In this document: piece by piece, positions 1-8,603 of the stretch
How positions within the stretch are numbered: position 1 is the stretch's first letter
Layout: each line of letters begins with the position of its first letter
Assembly: GCF_009664835.1 (NCBI RefSeq)
Contig: NZ_CP045929.1
Coordinates: forward strand, 2,418,001-2,482,000
Direction: 5' to 3'
Length of the DNA stretch: 64,000 bases
Source of the DNA: Allosaccharopolyspora coralli
Lineage (GTDB): Bacteria; Actinomycetota; Actinomycetes; Mycobacteriales; Pseudonocardiaceae
Made by a program: the position numbers and the translations under genes
Notes under the pieces: generated by a model
What the model saw: only the letters and a program-made list of their open reading frames with translations
The model's database searches: none
Told to the model about the DNA's origin: nothing

Positions 1-1031
1 CCGGGATTCCCGCCACGCAGCTCACCGAGCAGGAGAAGACCCGGCTGAGCAACCTCGAGGAACAGCTGCACGAGCGGGTCGTCGGCCAGGACGAAGCGGT
101 TACGGCCATCGCCAGGGCGGTTCGACGTTCCCGGACCGGCATGGGCGACCCCAACCGTCCGGTCGGCACCTTCCTGTTCCTCGGCCCGACCGGGGTCGGC
201 AAGACCGAACTCGTCCGCGCACTGGCCGGATCGCTGTTCGGCGACGAGTCGGCGATGATCCGACTGGACATGAGCGAGTACCAGGAGAGCCACACCTCCG
301 CCCGGATGGTGGGTGCTCCTCCCGGCTACGTCGGCTACGGCGAGGCGGGCCAGCTCACCGAACAGGTGCGCCGCCGTCCGTACTCGGTGGTGCTGCTCGA
401 CGAGATCGAGAAGGCCCATCCGGACGTGTTCAACGTGCTGTTGCAGGTGTTGGAGGACGGCAGGCTCACCGACGGGCAGGGCCGCACGGTCGACTTCCGC
501 AACACCGTGCTCATCATGACGAGCAACCTGGGCTCGGACATCGTCTCTCAGCGCTCCGGCGTGCTCGGCTTCTCCAGCCGCACCGACGAGCAGACCGACG
601 AGCCGGCGCGGGAACGTCTGATGGGTCGGCTGAAGGACTCGTTCCGTCCCGAGTTCCTCAATCGCATCGACGAGATCGTCGTCTTCCGCAGGCTCACCCA
701 GGAGCAGCTGCACCGCATCACCGAGCTGATGCTCGACGACACCCGCCGCCGTGTGCGGGCGATGGACATCGGGATCGAGTTCACCGAGTCGGCGCTGCAG
801 TGGCTCACCGAGCACGGCCACCAGCCGGAGTTCGGCGCCCGGCCGTTGCGTCGCACCATTCAGCGTGAGGTCGACGACGCGCTGTCGGACATGCTGCTGG
901 AGGGCTCGATCGCCGAGGGCCAATCGGTGCTGGTGGACGCCACGGACCCGTCCGGCGGGCTCACGTTCTCGGTCCGCCCGGGCGGCGCGGACGTCGGCGC
1001 CGAACACGCCACTCCCGGCCAGTCAGGCTGA
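1..1031 (+). CDS. clpC: ClpC-type AAA+ unfoldase, C-terminal part (5' truncated by window edge)
   Basis: The reading frame is open from base 3, so about 342 C-terminal residues are visible. They hold the second AAA+ module: Walker A GPTGVGKT, Walker B VVLLDEIEKAH, the sensor TSNLGS segment, the arginine-finger region PEFLNRIDEIVVF and the C-terminal D2-small domain with GARPLRRTIQREVDD. After TSNLGSDIVSQRSG comes VLGF, matching the position of the (V/I)GF loop by which ClpC and ClpA dock on ClpP; ClpB lacks this loop, so a ClpP-partner unfoldase is more likely than a disaggregase. A strong hairpin follows the stop. The Ala/Gly-rich tail differs from the housekeeping ClpC, so this may be a second, divergent paralogue. 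Confidence 0.88.
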   Translation, partial: GIPATQLTEQEKTRLSNLEEQLHERVVGQDEAVTAIARAVRRSRTGMGDPNRPVGTFLFLGPTGVGKTELVRALAGSLFGDESAMIRLDMSEYQESHTSARMVGAPPGYVGYGEAGQLTEQVRRRPYSVVLLDEIEKAHPDVFNVLLQVLEDGRLTDGQGRTVDFRNTVLIMTSNLGSDIVSQRSGVLGFSSRTDEQTDEPARERLMGRLKDSFRPEFLNRIDEIVVFRRLTQEQLHRITELMLDDTRRRVRAMDIGIEFTESALQWLTEHGHQPEFGARPLRRTIQREVDDALSDMLLEGSIAEGQSVLVDATDPSGGLTFSVRPGGADVGAEHATPGQSG

Positions 1032-1041
1032 TCGACGACAG

Positions 1042-1078
1042 CGGTGCAGCCACTCTCACGAGCGGAGTGGCTGCACCG
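1042..1078 (+). terminator. Hairpin terminator after the Clp gene
   Basis: A perfect 14-bp inverted repeat (1042-1055 with 1065-1078, loop of 9) starts 10 bases after the Clp stop codon. There is no long T tract, as is usual in high-GC actinobacteria. Confidence 0.75.
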
Positions 1079-1094
1079 TTCGTCCGTGTGGCCG

Positions 1095-1188
1095 TTCTCG
1101 GCGCGTACGGCCTGCTACCCCCAACGCAGCGAAGCGAACCAGAGCGGCGGTACCGGACAATCCACCCAAGTCCCCGGACGCCCTCTCA
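1095..1188 (+). repeat. Structured stop-codon repeat, copy A (5'-truncated)
   Basis: This is the right half of the roughly 210-bp interspersed element described at 40536-40749. It keeps the CGCGTACG block, CCCCAACGCAGCG, CGGCGGTACCGGA and the terminal GCCCTCTCA. The last three bases (1186-1188) are the complement of the TGA stop of the minus-strand 676-residue gene, so that gene reads straight out into the element. Forward orientation. Confidence 0.75.
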
Positions 1189-3216
1189 GCGACGCGGATC
1201 CTGCGCGGCCTGGAGGTTGCCTGCGGGGAGCCGATCGGCACCCCAGCTCCGTTCCAGGTATCCGATGATCCGGGCGATGTCCTCGTCGGGCACCCGGTCC
1301 GGCTCGCCCCGTTCGAGGGGGTCGAGATGGAAGATGTAGAGCCGTGAGGCGAACTGGTCGAACGGCAGCGAGGCCTCCCCGAACCGCTCGCCGTTGCCTG
1401 CGGTGGAGACGACGACGCCGTCTCCCCAGTTCTGCCCGCTGTCGTTGTTCGGGTTGAAAAAGTACACCCGCACGACGTCCTGCGGGTCGGGTGCGACCCG
1501 CAGGATCGTGATCGCGTGCCAGCCGACGTACCGGCCGGCGCTGTCCGTGACGGCGACACCGGCGGGCTGCGGGTGGATCAGCGGCTGCTCGCCGTTGTAG
1601 GCGGGGTGGTAGCTCGCGTGGAACTGGCGGAGGAAGTCGTCGAGGTCGACCAGGTTCCCGGTCGCGACCTCGACGTTGATCCGGAACCCGCGAGCAGCCC
1701 ACCAGCCGTGGAACTCGGGATTGACCCACCGGTGGGGGTCGCCCTCCCTACCGACGCAACGTCGGCCCATCTCGGCGTAGATCCGGTCGAGGTGCGGCAC
1801 CACGACCAACGAGACGGGGTCCAGGTCCATCGGCAGTGTGCTCGCGACACCGGTCGCACTGTCCTGCGACGAGATCGGCTGCCCTTCGAAATGCATGATG
1901 ACCTCGTCGTCGCGGGCCGCCCACACCACCATCTGCAGCAGGTAGTCCGGGTCGTTGTAGGCCCACATCGACAACGCCCGGGCCGCCTGACAGGTGGGGT
2001 TGTCGCCCTGTCCGACGCCGAGCGGCTGGCCCAGCATCGACAACACGCCCGCGAGCAGGCGTGCCTCCGGTGCCGGGTCTTCGCCGTACACCGTCGCCAG
2101 CCGTTCCCTGGCGACCGGAGACAGTCGCAATGCCACCTGGCGCCACAACCCCGGCACCACCGGCGGCTCGTAGAGGATGCCGCGGTCGAGCAGCAGCGCG
2201 AGTCCGTAAATGCATTGCGCGGTCTGCGGGTGCACCGCTTCCTCGACGAGCCGGTGCACCAGGTCCCGGTAGCGCAGCAGGCAGTTCCGGCCGGTGTCGG
2301 ACAACCCGAGCGCCTCACCGACGAGATAGTCGCTCTCCTGCAGCAGGTAGCGCAGCAGCTCAGCGTGGTACGGCGACACCAGGCCGGTGTCGTGCATGGC
2401 GCGGGCGAACCCGGTGGCCTCGTATTGCAGGTCACCGGTGTCCATCGTCTCCAGCCGGGACCGGTACACCTCGACGCCCGGGTCCTCGCGGCACGCCTCC
2501 GTGGTGCCGAAGAGGCTGCTGACGAGCCGGTCGATGCCCTGACCGCCGCCGGGACCGCCCAGATCGACGTCCGGATCGCCCCGGTACGCAGCGACCCGGG
2601 TGATCAGCGACTGCACGTGATCGACCTGGATCGGGCGCTGGCGCAACATCCGCCAGATCTCGTCGACCAGCTTGTCGAGCACGCTGTCGTAGCCGATCTC
2701 GTCGGCCAGGTGCCGCAGCAGGTCCCGGACGAGTTGCGCCGTCCGGCCCTGGCGGACGCGTTCCGCCTCGCCGGGCGGGCTGAACAGCAACTCGAGGTTC
2801 GTCGCCAGCACCTGCGTGAGGAACTGGTGGGCCTGCTCGGCCGAGAGCGTCGGGTGCTCGAACTCGCCGCGGGCCACCGCCAGCATCCGCAGCTCGCTGG
2901 TCGCCTCCATCACGACGGTGTCGGTGTCCGCGCTGCTCAGCCCCGGGCCGACCAGTGCGGGGACCAGGATCTCCGGTGAGGCCCAGTCCGTGTCCTGGAA
3001 CAGGCCTGCTTCCTCGAGCGCCTGTGCCCTGGCCTGCACCGACGCCGCCCCGCCCGGCTGCAGCAGCACTCGCCGCAATGCCTCCAGCACCCGGCGCAGC
3101 TTGGTGTGCTTGCCGAAGTCGCGGGTCTCGGCCATGGCCTGGACGGCCTCGTCGAGCGAGACCACACGTTTGTCCAACGTCGTGGTCCCGCCCGTGTCGT
3201 CGGCGGTCGGATTCAC
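1186..3216 (-). CDS. Uncharacterised 676-aa protein with C-terminal papain-like Cys-His-Asn motif
   Basis: I do not recognise a named family. Residues 1-390 are mostly helical and lack a signal peptide or membrane segment. The C-terminal part has three landmarks in the order of a papain-like peptidase: Cys409 in GDNPTCQAARALSMWA at the start of a predicted helix, His567 in RYVGWHAITILRV, and Asn588 in RVYFFNPNND. These look like the nucleophile, the base on a beta strand and the orienting residue on the next strand. The start is GTG with GAGGGA upstream. The gene lies 35 bp downstream of the ATP-grasp gene on the same strand, so the two are probably co-transcribed. A peptidase, a transglutaminase or a catalytically dead relative are all possible. 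The function is unknown. Confidence 0.6.
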   Translation of the reverse strand: MNPTADDTGGTTTLDKRVVSLDEAVQAMAETRDFGKHTKLRRVLEALRRVLLQPGGAASVQARAQALEEAGLFQDTDWASPEILVPALVGPGLSSADTDTVVMEATSELRMLAVARGEFEHPTLSAEQAHQFLTQVLATNLELLFSPPGEAERVRQGRTAQLVRDLLRHLADEIGYDSVLDKLVDEIWRMLRQRPIQVDHVQSLITRVAAYRGDPDVDLGGPGGGQGIDRLVSSLFGTTEACREDPGVEVYRSRLETMDTGDLQYEATGFARAMHDTGLVSPYHAELLRYLLQESDYLVGEALGLSDTGRNCLLRYRDLVHRLVEEAVHPQTAQCIYGLALLLDRGILYEPPVVPGLWRQVALRLSPVARERLATVYGEDPAPEARLLAGVLSMLGQPLGVGQGDNPTCQAARALSMWAYNDPDYLLQMVVWAARDDEVIMHFEGQPISSQDSATGVASTLPMDLDPVSLVVVPHLDRIYAEMGRRCVGREGDPHRWVNPEFHGWWAARGFRINVEVATGNLVDLDDFLRQFHASYHPAYNGEQPLIHPQPAGVAVTDSAGRYVGWHAITILRVAPDPQDVVRVYFFNPNNDSGQNWGDGVVVSTAGNGERFGEASLPFDQFASRLYIFHLDPLERGEPDRVPDEDIARIIGYLERSWGADRLPAGNLQAAQDPRR

Positions 3217-3251
3217 GGATGTCCCTCGGGTCGGTCTCCTGCGTCGGGTCC

Positions 3252-4493
3252 TCAGACGTAGAAGTCGAGCTCTTCCTGATTCTTCAACAGATCGCGCATG
3301 CGGTACGGGTCGTCGCCGAAGAAGTACACGAGGCCCCAGTGCGTGCCGAACGCGGTCCGCTTCGTGACCGTCTCCTCCAGCGGCGCCGACAGGTCGTGCG
3401 ACTCATAGTAGTCGTCGTCCTCGGTCTTCTCCGGGATCGCCAGGTCGCTGACGACCCGGCGGCGGGGATAGACACCGAAGCACCCGGCGACGCCGTGGGC
3501 GTCGACGACCTCGCTCGGGAAGAAGGCGTCGATCTCCTCCTCCGTCGTCTTCGGGTCGAAGGCCAGCACCAAGCCCTGGTAGGCATTGAAGCCGTAGGCC
3601 CGCTCGAGCAGCTCGAAGACCTTGAACCCCGGCGGCCGGTAGGCGACCTCGCCGAAGTACATCTCGCCGTCGTTGGTGACGAAGTACTCCGGGTGCACGA
3701 ACCCGAACTCGATGTCGAAGGTCTTGATGAGCTTCTCGATCTGTTCCGTGATCTGCGCACGGTAGCGCTCCAGCTCCGGCGTCGCCGGAACGAACACCGA
3801 GTAGCCGAGCGTGACGTACTCGGAGATGTTCAGGAACTTGATCTTCCCGTTGTGGATCCACGCCTCGACGGCGAACTCCCAGCCGTCGAGATGCGATTCC
3901 ATGAGCAGTGGGAACTCTTCGTCCGGGATCGTGTCGATCTCGTCAGGGGTGCGGATGACCCGGTGTCCGAGGCAACCGGCTTTGTCGAAGGCCTTGATGT
4001 GGATGGGGTCGTTCGGGTCGCCGTCGAGCTTGAGCAGCGTCTGGTTGACCCGCTTGAGGAAGCGGATCACGTCGTCGCGATCGTGGGCCTCCTCGAAGAT
4101 CCCGACCCGGATGCCGCCGAGCTGCGCGCGGCGCTTCATCAGCGCCTTGTCCCGCAGCAGCGTGGCCTGGCCGAACAGACGCGGGTTGTCCAGCAGGACG
4201 GCGTTGATCGCCCCGGCCCACTCCACGGTCTCCTCGTACAGCGGGATCGCGACGTCGACGCCCTCCTGCTTGAGGGTCTCGGCGATCTCCATCGAACGGT
4301 CGTTGAGCCGCTCGAAACTCCAGGGCACGTACGGGATGTCGTGTTCGGCGCAGTACTCCTCCGCCCAGTCCGGCGCCACGACGACGTAGCGACGATCGAA
4401 ACGGTCGAGAGCCTCCACCGCGTTGAGACTCCAGCCGAGAAGCGCTACGTATCCCTTGTCCGGGTTCTTGGCAACCGGTTCGGCCTGGGGCAT
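3252..4493 (-). CDS. ATP-grasp domain protein (putative carboxylate-amine ligase)
   Basis: The 413-residue product has the layout of an ATP-grasp enzyme. There is an N-terminal Rossmann-like preATP-grasp region (VALLGWSLNAVEAL), a central part with RDKALMKRRAQLGG and HIKAFDKAGCLGH, and the metal-binding strand pair FVHPEYFVTNDGEMYFGEVAYRPPG (usual form ExNxR, here EVAYR). ATG at 4493 is chosen because GGAGGA lies 8 bases upstream; an in-frame start at 4640 would add a low-complexity leader. ATP-grasp enzymes join a carboxylate to an amine through an acyl phosphate; the substrates here cannot be read from sequence. The papain-like 676-residue protein follows in the same operon, suggesting a make/cleave or tag/untag pair. 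The family call is secure, the role is not. Confidence 0.8.
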   Translation of the reverse strand: MPQAEPVAKNPDKGYVALLGWSLNAVEALDRFDRRYVVVAPDWAEEYCAEHDIPYVPWSFERLNDRSMEIAETLKQEGVDVAIPLYEETVEWAGAINAVLLDNPRLFGQATLLRDKALMKRRAQLGGIRVGIFEEAHDRDDVIRFLKRVNQTLLKLDGDPNDPIHIKAFDKAGCLGHRVIRTPDEIDTIPDEEFPLLMESHLDGWEFAVEAWIHNGKIKFLNISEYVTLGYSVFVPATPELERYRAQITEQIEKLIKTFDIEFGFVHPEYFVTNDGEMYFGEVAYRPPGFKVFELLERAYGFNAYQGLVLAFDPKTTEEEIDAFFPSEVVDAHGVAGCFGVYPRRRVVSDLAIPEKTEDDDYYESHDLSAPLEETVTKRTAFGTHWGLVYFFGDDPYRMRDLLKNQEELDFYV

Positions 4494-4614
4494 GGACCGT
4501 TCCTCCGTCCGATCTCTACAACGCGGCGGGCACACAGTACCCCGCGAGATCCCGAGACGTAACGAAGGCACGGCGGCTTCCCACGGCACCGGCGAAGTTC
4601 CGGCCGCCGGTACC

Positions 4615-4810
4615 GACTTGTGCCCGTCGGGCACGGTCACACGTGATCAGCCGGGGCACGGTGAGGGGCTCCGGCGTTCGGAGTTCGTGGCTCGCAAGGC
4701 AGGGCGTCTCGCCGCGTACGCTTGGTACTCAACAGGACCCCAACGCCGCGAGCGCGAACTGGGGCGGTGGTACCGGACCACCTCCCCAGGTTCCCAAATG
4801 CCCTCTCTCA
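4615..4810 (+). repeat. Structured stop-codon repeat, copy B (near full length)
   Basis: The copy contains the internal hairpins GTGCCC-GTC-GGGCAC and CTCCG-GCGTT-CGGAG, the block GTACGCTTGGTACTCAACAG, GAACTGGGGCGGTGGTACCGG and the right terminus GGTTCCCAAATGCCCTCTCTCA. The terminal TCA is the complement of the paaE stop codon (4808-4810). The left terminus is eroded. It fills most of the gap between the ATP-grasp start and the paaE end. Confidence 0.85.
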
Positions 4811-5896
4811 GGCGTCGTAGTCGACGGTGACGGCGTCGGTGACCGGTAACGACTGGCAGGTGAGGACGAACCCGTCGTCGACCTCGGACCGCTCCAGGGC
4901 GAAGTTCCGGCGCATCCGCACCTCGCCGTCGGTGACCTTCGCCCGGCAGGTGCCGCACACGCCGCCCTTGCAGGCGAACGGCAGGTCCGGCCGCACCTTC
5001 TGGGCCGAGTCGAGCACCGGAGCGTCCTGAGGCAGCGTCAGCGCGCTCGTGCGCCCGTCGAGGACGAGGGTGACCTCGCTGCTCGGCCCCTCGACGCCCG
5101 CCTCCTCATGCCGCACCGGCTCCGGCGGCACGTCCACGTAGAACAGCTCCTGGTGCACCCGGGAGTCCGCGACCCCGTGATCGGCGAGCACCTCCTGAGC
5201 GTCGGTCACCATGCCGTGGGGGCCGCAGAGCCACCACTGGTCGACGCCCGCGGGGTCGATGACCGTGGACAACAAGGCCCGGATCTTGTCGCCGTCGAGC
5301 CTGCCGGTGAACAGCTCCGATTCGCGCGGTTCCCTGGAGAGTACGTGGACCAGCTCGAGCCGGTCGCGGTGCACGTCCTTCAGGTCTGCCAGCTCGTCGG
5401 CGAACATGACGGTCGCGCTGCTGCGGTTGCCGTAGACGACGGTCACGTCGGCGTTGGTCTCGCGCAGCACCGAGGCCGCGATCGAGAGCACCGGCGTGAT
5501 TCCCGAGCCCGCCGCGAGCAGGACGTGACGCTCGTGGACGTCCAGGTCCGGACTGAATGAGCCGTTCGGCGGCATCACGTCGACCTCGTCGCCCGGCTTC
5601 ACCTCGTTGACCAGCCAGGAGGAGAACAGTCCGCCGGGCACGAGGCGCACGCCGACGCGCGGCGCCGAGCCGTACGCCGCGCAGATGGAGTACGAGCGGC
5701 GTTCTTCGCGGCCGTCGACGTGGCGTCGCAAGGTCAGCGACTGGCCGGGCCGGAATGCGAAGTCCTCGCGCACTGAGTCGGGAACGTCGAAGGTGACCGC
5801 GACGGCGTCGTCGCACAGCCGCTCGACGTCCTGAACCCGCAGCGAGTGGAACGCGCGGCTCCGCGAGCGGGAGGAGGTGGTCTCGGCGCTGGTCAC
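4808..5896 (-). CDS. paaE: Phenylacetyl-CoA 1,2-epoxidase reductase subunit
   Basis: This 362-residue protein is the electron-transfer subunit of the ring-1,2-phenylacetyl-CoA epoxidase, passing electrons from NADPH through FAD and [2Fe-2S] to the PaaA di-iron centre. The N-terminal ferredoxin-reductase part shows the flavin motif RRSYSIC and the nicotinamide-binding GSGITPVLSI. The C-terminal plant-type ferredoxin domain has CKGGVCGTCRAK plus a later Cys (LTCQS). GTG start with AAGGAG inside the end of paaD, one base after that gene, so it is the last gene of the paa operon. Its stop codon lies within repeat copy B. Confidence 0.95.
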   Translation of the reverse strand: MTSAETTSSRSRSRAFHSLRVQDVERLCDDAVAVTFDVPDSVREDFAFRPGQSLTLRRHVDGREERRSYSICAAYGSAPRVGVRLVPGGLFSSWLVNEVKPGDEVDVMPPNGSFSPDLDVHERHVLLAAGSGITPVLSIAASVLRETNADVTVVYGNRSSATVMFADELADLKDVHRDRLELVHVLSREPRESELFTGRLDGDKIRALLSTVIDPAGVDQWWLCGPHGMVTDAQEVLADHGVADSRVHQELFYVDVPPEPVRHEEAGVEGPSSEVTLVLDGRTSALTLPQDAPVLDSAQKVRPDLPFACKGGVCGTCRAKVTDGEVRMRRNFALERSEVDDGFVLTCQSLPVTDAVTVDYDA

Positions 5897-5897
5897 G

Positions 5898-6422
5898 TCA
5901 GATCTCCTTGAAGTGTTCGAACGGTTCGGAGCAACTGCGGCAGCGGCGCAACGCTTTGCACGCCGTCGAGCTGAACTCGGACAGTTCTTCGGTCTCCGGC
6001 GAGCCGCACTGCGGGCACGCCGCGTGCCTGCGGGTGGGGCCGAGGTTCAGCGGAACCGGTCCGGCAGCCTTCGGCGGGGCCTGACCGGGCGGAGCGACGC
6101 CGTACTCGGCGAGTGTGCGGCGACCGCTCTCGCTGATCCAATCCGTCGTCCACGGTGGGTCGAGCACGGTGCGCACCTCGACCTCGGTGTAGCCGGCGCG
6201 GTCGAGCGCGTGCGCGAGGTCGTCGCGCATCGTCGCCATGGCCGGGCATCCCGAGTACGTCGGGGTGATGTCGACGATCACTCCCCCGTCGTCCGTGGTC
6301 GACACCGACCGCAGGACACCGAGTTCTTCGAGGGTGACCATGGGAAGTTCGGGGTCGGTGACCCGCGCGGCCACCTGCCGTGCCGGTTCCCGTGTCGAAG
6401 GTCGGCCCATCGTCGTCACCAC
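5898..6422 (-). CDS. paaD: Phenylacetate degradation protein PaaD (MIP18/DUF59 type)
   Basis: PaaD belongs to the MIP18 family and is needed for an active phenylacetyl-CoA epoxidase, probably by maturing its metal centres. Residues 10-100 are the DUF59-like domain with TPTYSGCPAM. The C-terminus adds a zinc-ribbon-like segment (CPQCGS ... CRSCSEPF), normal for this subunit. The first two codons are both GTG; the second (6419) makes a GTGA overlap with the paaC stop and may be the real start. Translational coupling in the paa operon is likely. Confidence 0.93.
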   Translation of the reverse strand: MVTTMGRPSTREPARQVAARVTDPELPMVTLEELGVLRSVSTTDDGGVIVDITPTYSGCPAMATMRDDLAHALDRAGYTEVEVRTVLDPPWTTDWISESGRRTLAEYGVAPPGQAPPKAAGPVPLNLGPTRRHAACPQCGSPETEELSEFSSTACKALRRCRSCSEPFEHFKEI

Positions 6423-7306
6423 ACCGCGTCCGGGTGGGCGCGGGCGAGGGTCTGCATCTCGGCGAGCAGGAACCCGAGGTGCTCGGTGTGCACGCCGTCG
6501 CGTCCGGCGAGTCCGGCCACCGCTCCGAGTGCGGGCCGATCCGGTGTGGACAGATCACCGGCGGGAAGAACCTGTGCGAGCACCGTGTCGAATTCGTCGC
6601 GCACAGCGGAGGATTCGACCGTGACGTCCACGCGCGCGAGCCGCGACTCCACTTCGTGGGTCGTGAACAGTTCGGCGACCAGCGGCCATACCGCGTCGAG
6701 TCCGGCCTGCATGCGCTCGGCGGAATACGCCGTTCCGTCGCCGAGGCGGACGGCCCACTTCGCGGCGTACTCGCGATGGTAGGTCAGCTCCTTCACGCCC
6801 TTGGCGGCGATCGCCGCGAGCACCGGGTCGACCGAATCGGTGAGTCGTGACAAGACCGCGAGCCGCCACGTGGAGAACACCAGCAGCCGCGCGATCGTCT
6901 CCGCGAAGTCCCCGTTCGGACACTCCACGAGACGGACGTTGCGGAACTGCCGGTCGTCCCGCCAGTACGCGAGATCGTCCTCGCTCCGGTCGGAGCCGTC
7001 GGACTGGCCGGCGCGGGCCAGCAGCAGCCGCGCTTGGCCCAGCAGGTCGAGAGCGATGTTGGCGAGCGCGACCTCGTCCTCCAGCTCCGGCGCGCCGGTG
7101 ACCCACTCCGTCAACCGCTGCGAGAGCACCAGCGCGTCATCGCCGAGCATCACGCAGTAGGCCGCCAGATCCTGTGCGTCCACTGTGGAAGGAATCGTGG
7201 TGTCTACCCCGGCCAACGGGTCGTCGAAACCGGTGCCGAAAGCCCAGCGGGACTCGTCGCCGCCGTGGTCCTCGGCCAACGCTTCGTAGGCGTTGTCGAA
7301 CGACAT
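6416..7306 (-). CDS. paaC: Phenylacetyl-CoA epoxidase structural subunit PaaC
   Basis: PaaC is the ferritin-like structural partner of PaaA; together they form the catalytic core of the phenylacetyl-CoA epoxidase. The 296-residue product starts MSFDNAYEALAEDHGG and is helical throughout, with the family segments DLAAYCVMLGDDALVLSQRL and ALDLLGQARLLL. ATG 7306 was chosen over an upstream in-frame start because the extra residues would only overlap paaB. It lies 8 bases after paaB and overlaps paaD by a few bases. Confidence 0.94.
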   Translation of the reverse strand: MSFDNAYEALAEDHGGDESRWAFGTGFDDPLAGVDTTIPSTVDAQDLAAYCVMLGDDALVLSQRLTEWVTGAPELEDEVALANIALDLLGQARLLLARAGQSDGSDRSEDDLAYWRDDRQFRNVRLVECPNGDFAETIARLLVFSTWRLAVLSRLTDSVDPVLAAIAAKGVKELTYHREYAAKWAVRLGDGTAYSAERMQAGLDAVWPLVAELFTTHEVESRLARVDVTVESSAVRDEFDTVLAQVLPAGDLSTPDRPALGAVAGLAGRDGVHTEHLGFLLAEMQTLARAHPDAVW

Positions 7307-7314
7307 CAGGGACC

Positions 7315-7632
7315 TCACATGTGCGGTACGGACTCGGGAATGTCGTAGAACGTCGGGTGCCGGTACACCTTGTCCCCGCTCGGAGCGAAGAACGGGTCCT
7401 TCTCGTCCGGGCTGGACGCGGTGATCGCGTCCGCGCGCACCACCCAGATGCTCACACCCTCGTTGCGCCGGGTGTAGAGGTTTCTGGCGTTGTGCAGCGC
7501 CATTTCCTCGTCCGGCGCGTGCAGGGAACCGACGTGCACGTGGTTGAGCCCCCGCTTGCCGCGGACGAACACCTCGAACAGCGGCCACGCCGAGCGCGGC
7601 ACCGGGCTCTCGGACTGTCCGTTCTCGCTCAT
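7315..7632 (-). CDS. paaB: Phenylacetyl-CoA epoxidase subunit PaaB
   Basis: PaaB is the small bridging subunit that holds the PaaAC heterodimers of the epoxidase together. The 105-residue product has the hallmark [26 protein letters not shown] and [17 protein letters not shown] at 7632 overlaps the paaA stop as ATGA, indicating coupled translation. Confidence 0.95.
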   Translation of the reverse strand: MSENGQSESPVPRSAWPLFEVFVRGKRGLNHVHVGSLHAPDEEMALHNARNLYTRRNEGVSIWVVRADAITASSPDEKDPFFAPSGDKVYRHPTFYDIPESVPHM

Positions 7633-8603
7633 GCGAGCGCCTCCGTTTGTTGCCGGGCGGCCTGTTTCACCGCGTGGGCGGCCGCGGCGTCGCGCACCCA
7701 CTGACCGTCTTCGTGGGCTCGCCGCCTGCGCTCAACCCGCTCCGCGTTACAGGGCCCGTTGCCCTTGAGGACGTTCTTGAACTCGTCCCAGTCCGGCGTG
7801 CCGAAATCGTGGCGCTCGCTCTCGGAGTTCCACACCAATTCCGGGTCCGGCAGTGTCACGCCGAGTGCCTCGGCCTGCGGAACCGTCATGTCCACGAACT
7901 TCTGCCGCAGCTCGTCGTTGGTGTGACGCTTGATCCGCCACGCCATCGACTGCTGGGTGTTCGGCGAGTCGCCGTCCGGCGGACCGAACATCATCAGCGA
8001 CGGCCACCACCAGCGGTTCGTGGCCTCCTGCACCATCTCCTGCTGCGCCGCCGTGCCGCGCATCATCGTCATGAGCAGCTCGTAACCCTGTCGCTGGTGG
8101 AAGGACTCCTCCTTGCACACGCGCACCATCGCCCGCGCGTACGGCCCGTACGAGCTGCGGCACAGTGGAACCTGGTTGCAGATCGCCGCGCCGTCGACGA
8201 GCCATCCGATGACGCCGATGTCGGCGAAGTTCAACGTCGGGTAGTTGAAGATCGAGGAGTACTTCTGGCGGCTGCTGATGAGCTTGGTCGTCAGATCCTC
8301 GCGATCCGCGCCGAGCGTTTCCGCCGCCGAGTACAGGTAGAGCCCGTGGCCCGCCTCGTCCTGCACCTTCGCCAACAGGATCGCCTTGCGCCGCAGGCTC
8401 GGCGCGCGCGTCAGCCAGTTGCCCTCCGGCTGCATCCCGATGATCTCGGAGTGCGCGTGCTGGGAGATCTGGCGGACCAGCGTCTTGCGGTAGCCGTCGG
8501 GCATCCAGTCGCGGGGCTCGATGCGCTGGTCGTTCGCGACCCGGCCCTCGAAGTGGTCTTCGAGCTGCTGATCGGTCGGTGTGTCGGTGAGCTGCTGGGT
8601 CAT
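7629..8603 (-). CDS. paaA: Phenylacetyl-CoA epoxidase catalytic subunit PaaA
   Basis: PaaA carries the di-iron site that epoxidises the aromatic ring of phenylacetyl-CoA. The 324-residue protein keeps the ferritin-like iron ligands in context: [20 protein letters not shown] (ExxH) and [17 protein letters not shown] (second ExxH). The motif [17 protein letters not shown] is characteristic of the family. It begins with ATG overlapping the end of paaZ and ends overlapping paaB. Confidence 0.96.
   Translation of the reverse strand: MTQQLTDTPTDQQLEDHFEGRVANDQRIEPRDWMPDGYRKTLVRQISQHAHSEIIGMQPEGNWLTRAPSLRRKAILLAKVQDEAGHGLYLYSAAETLGADREDLTTKLISSRQKYSSIFNYPTLNFADIGVIGWLVDGAAICNQVPLCRSSYGPYARAMVRVCKEESFHQRQGYELLMTMMRGTAAQQEMVQEATNRWWWPSLMMFGPPDGDSPNTQQSMAWRIKRHTNDELRQKFVDMTVPQAEALGVTLPDPELVWNSESERHDFGTPDWDEFKNVLKGNGPCNAERVERRRRAHEDGQWVRDAAAAHAVKQAARQQTEALA

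Noticed and set aside
1516-2979. 487-residue plus-strand open frame opposite the papain-like protein gene
   Set aside because: Composition is that of an antisense shadow (Arg/His/Gln/Val-rich), with no RBS and no recognised domain.
3252-4640. Longer start for the ATP-grasp gene at 4640
   Set aside because: The added 49 residues are unlike the family and overlap repeat copy B; ATG 4493 has a good RBS.
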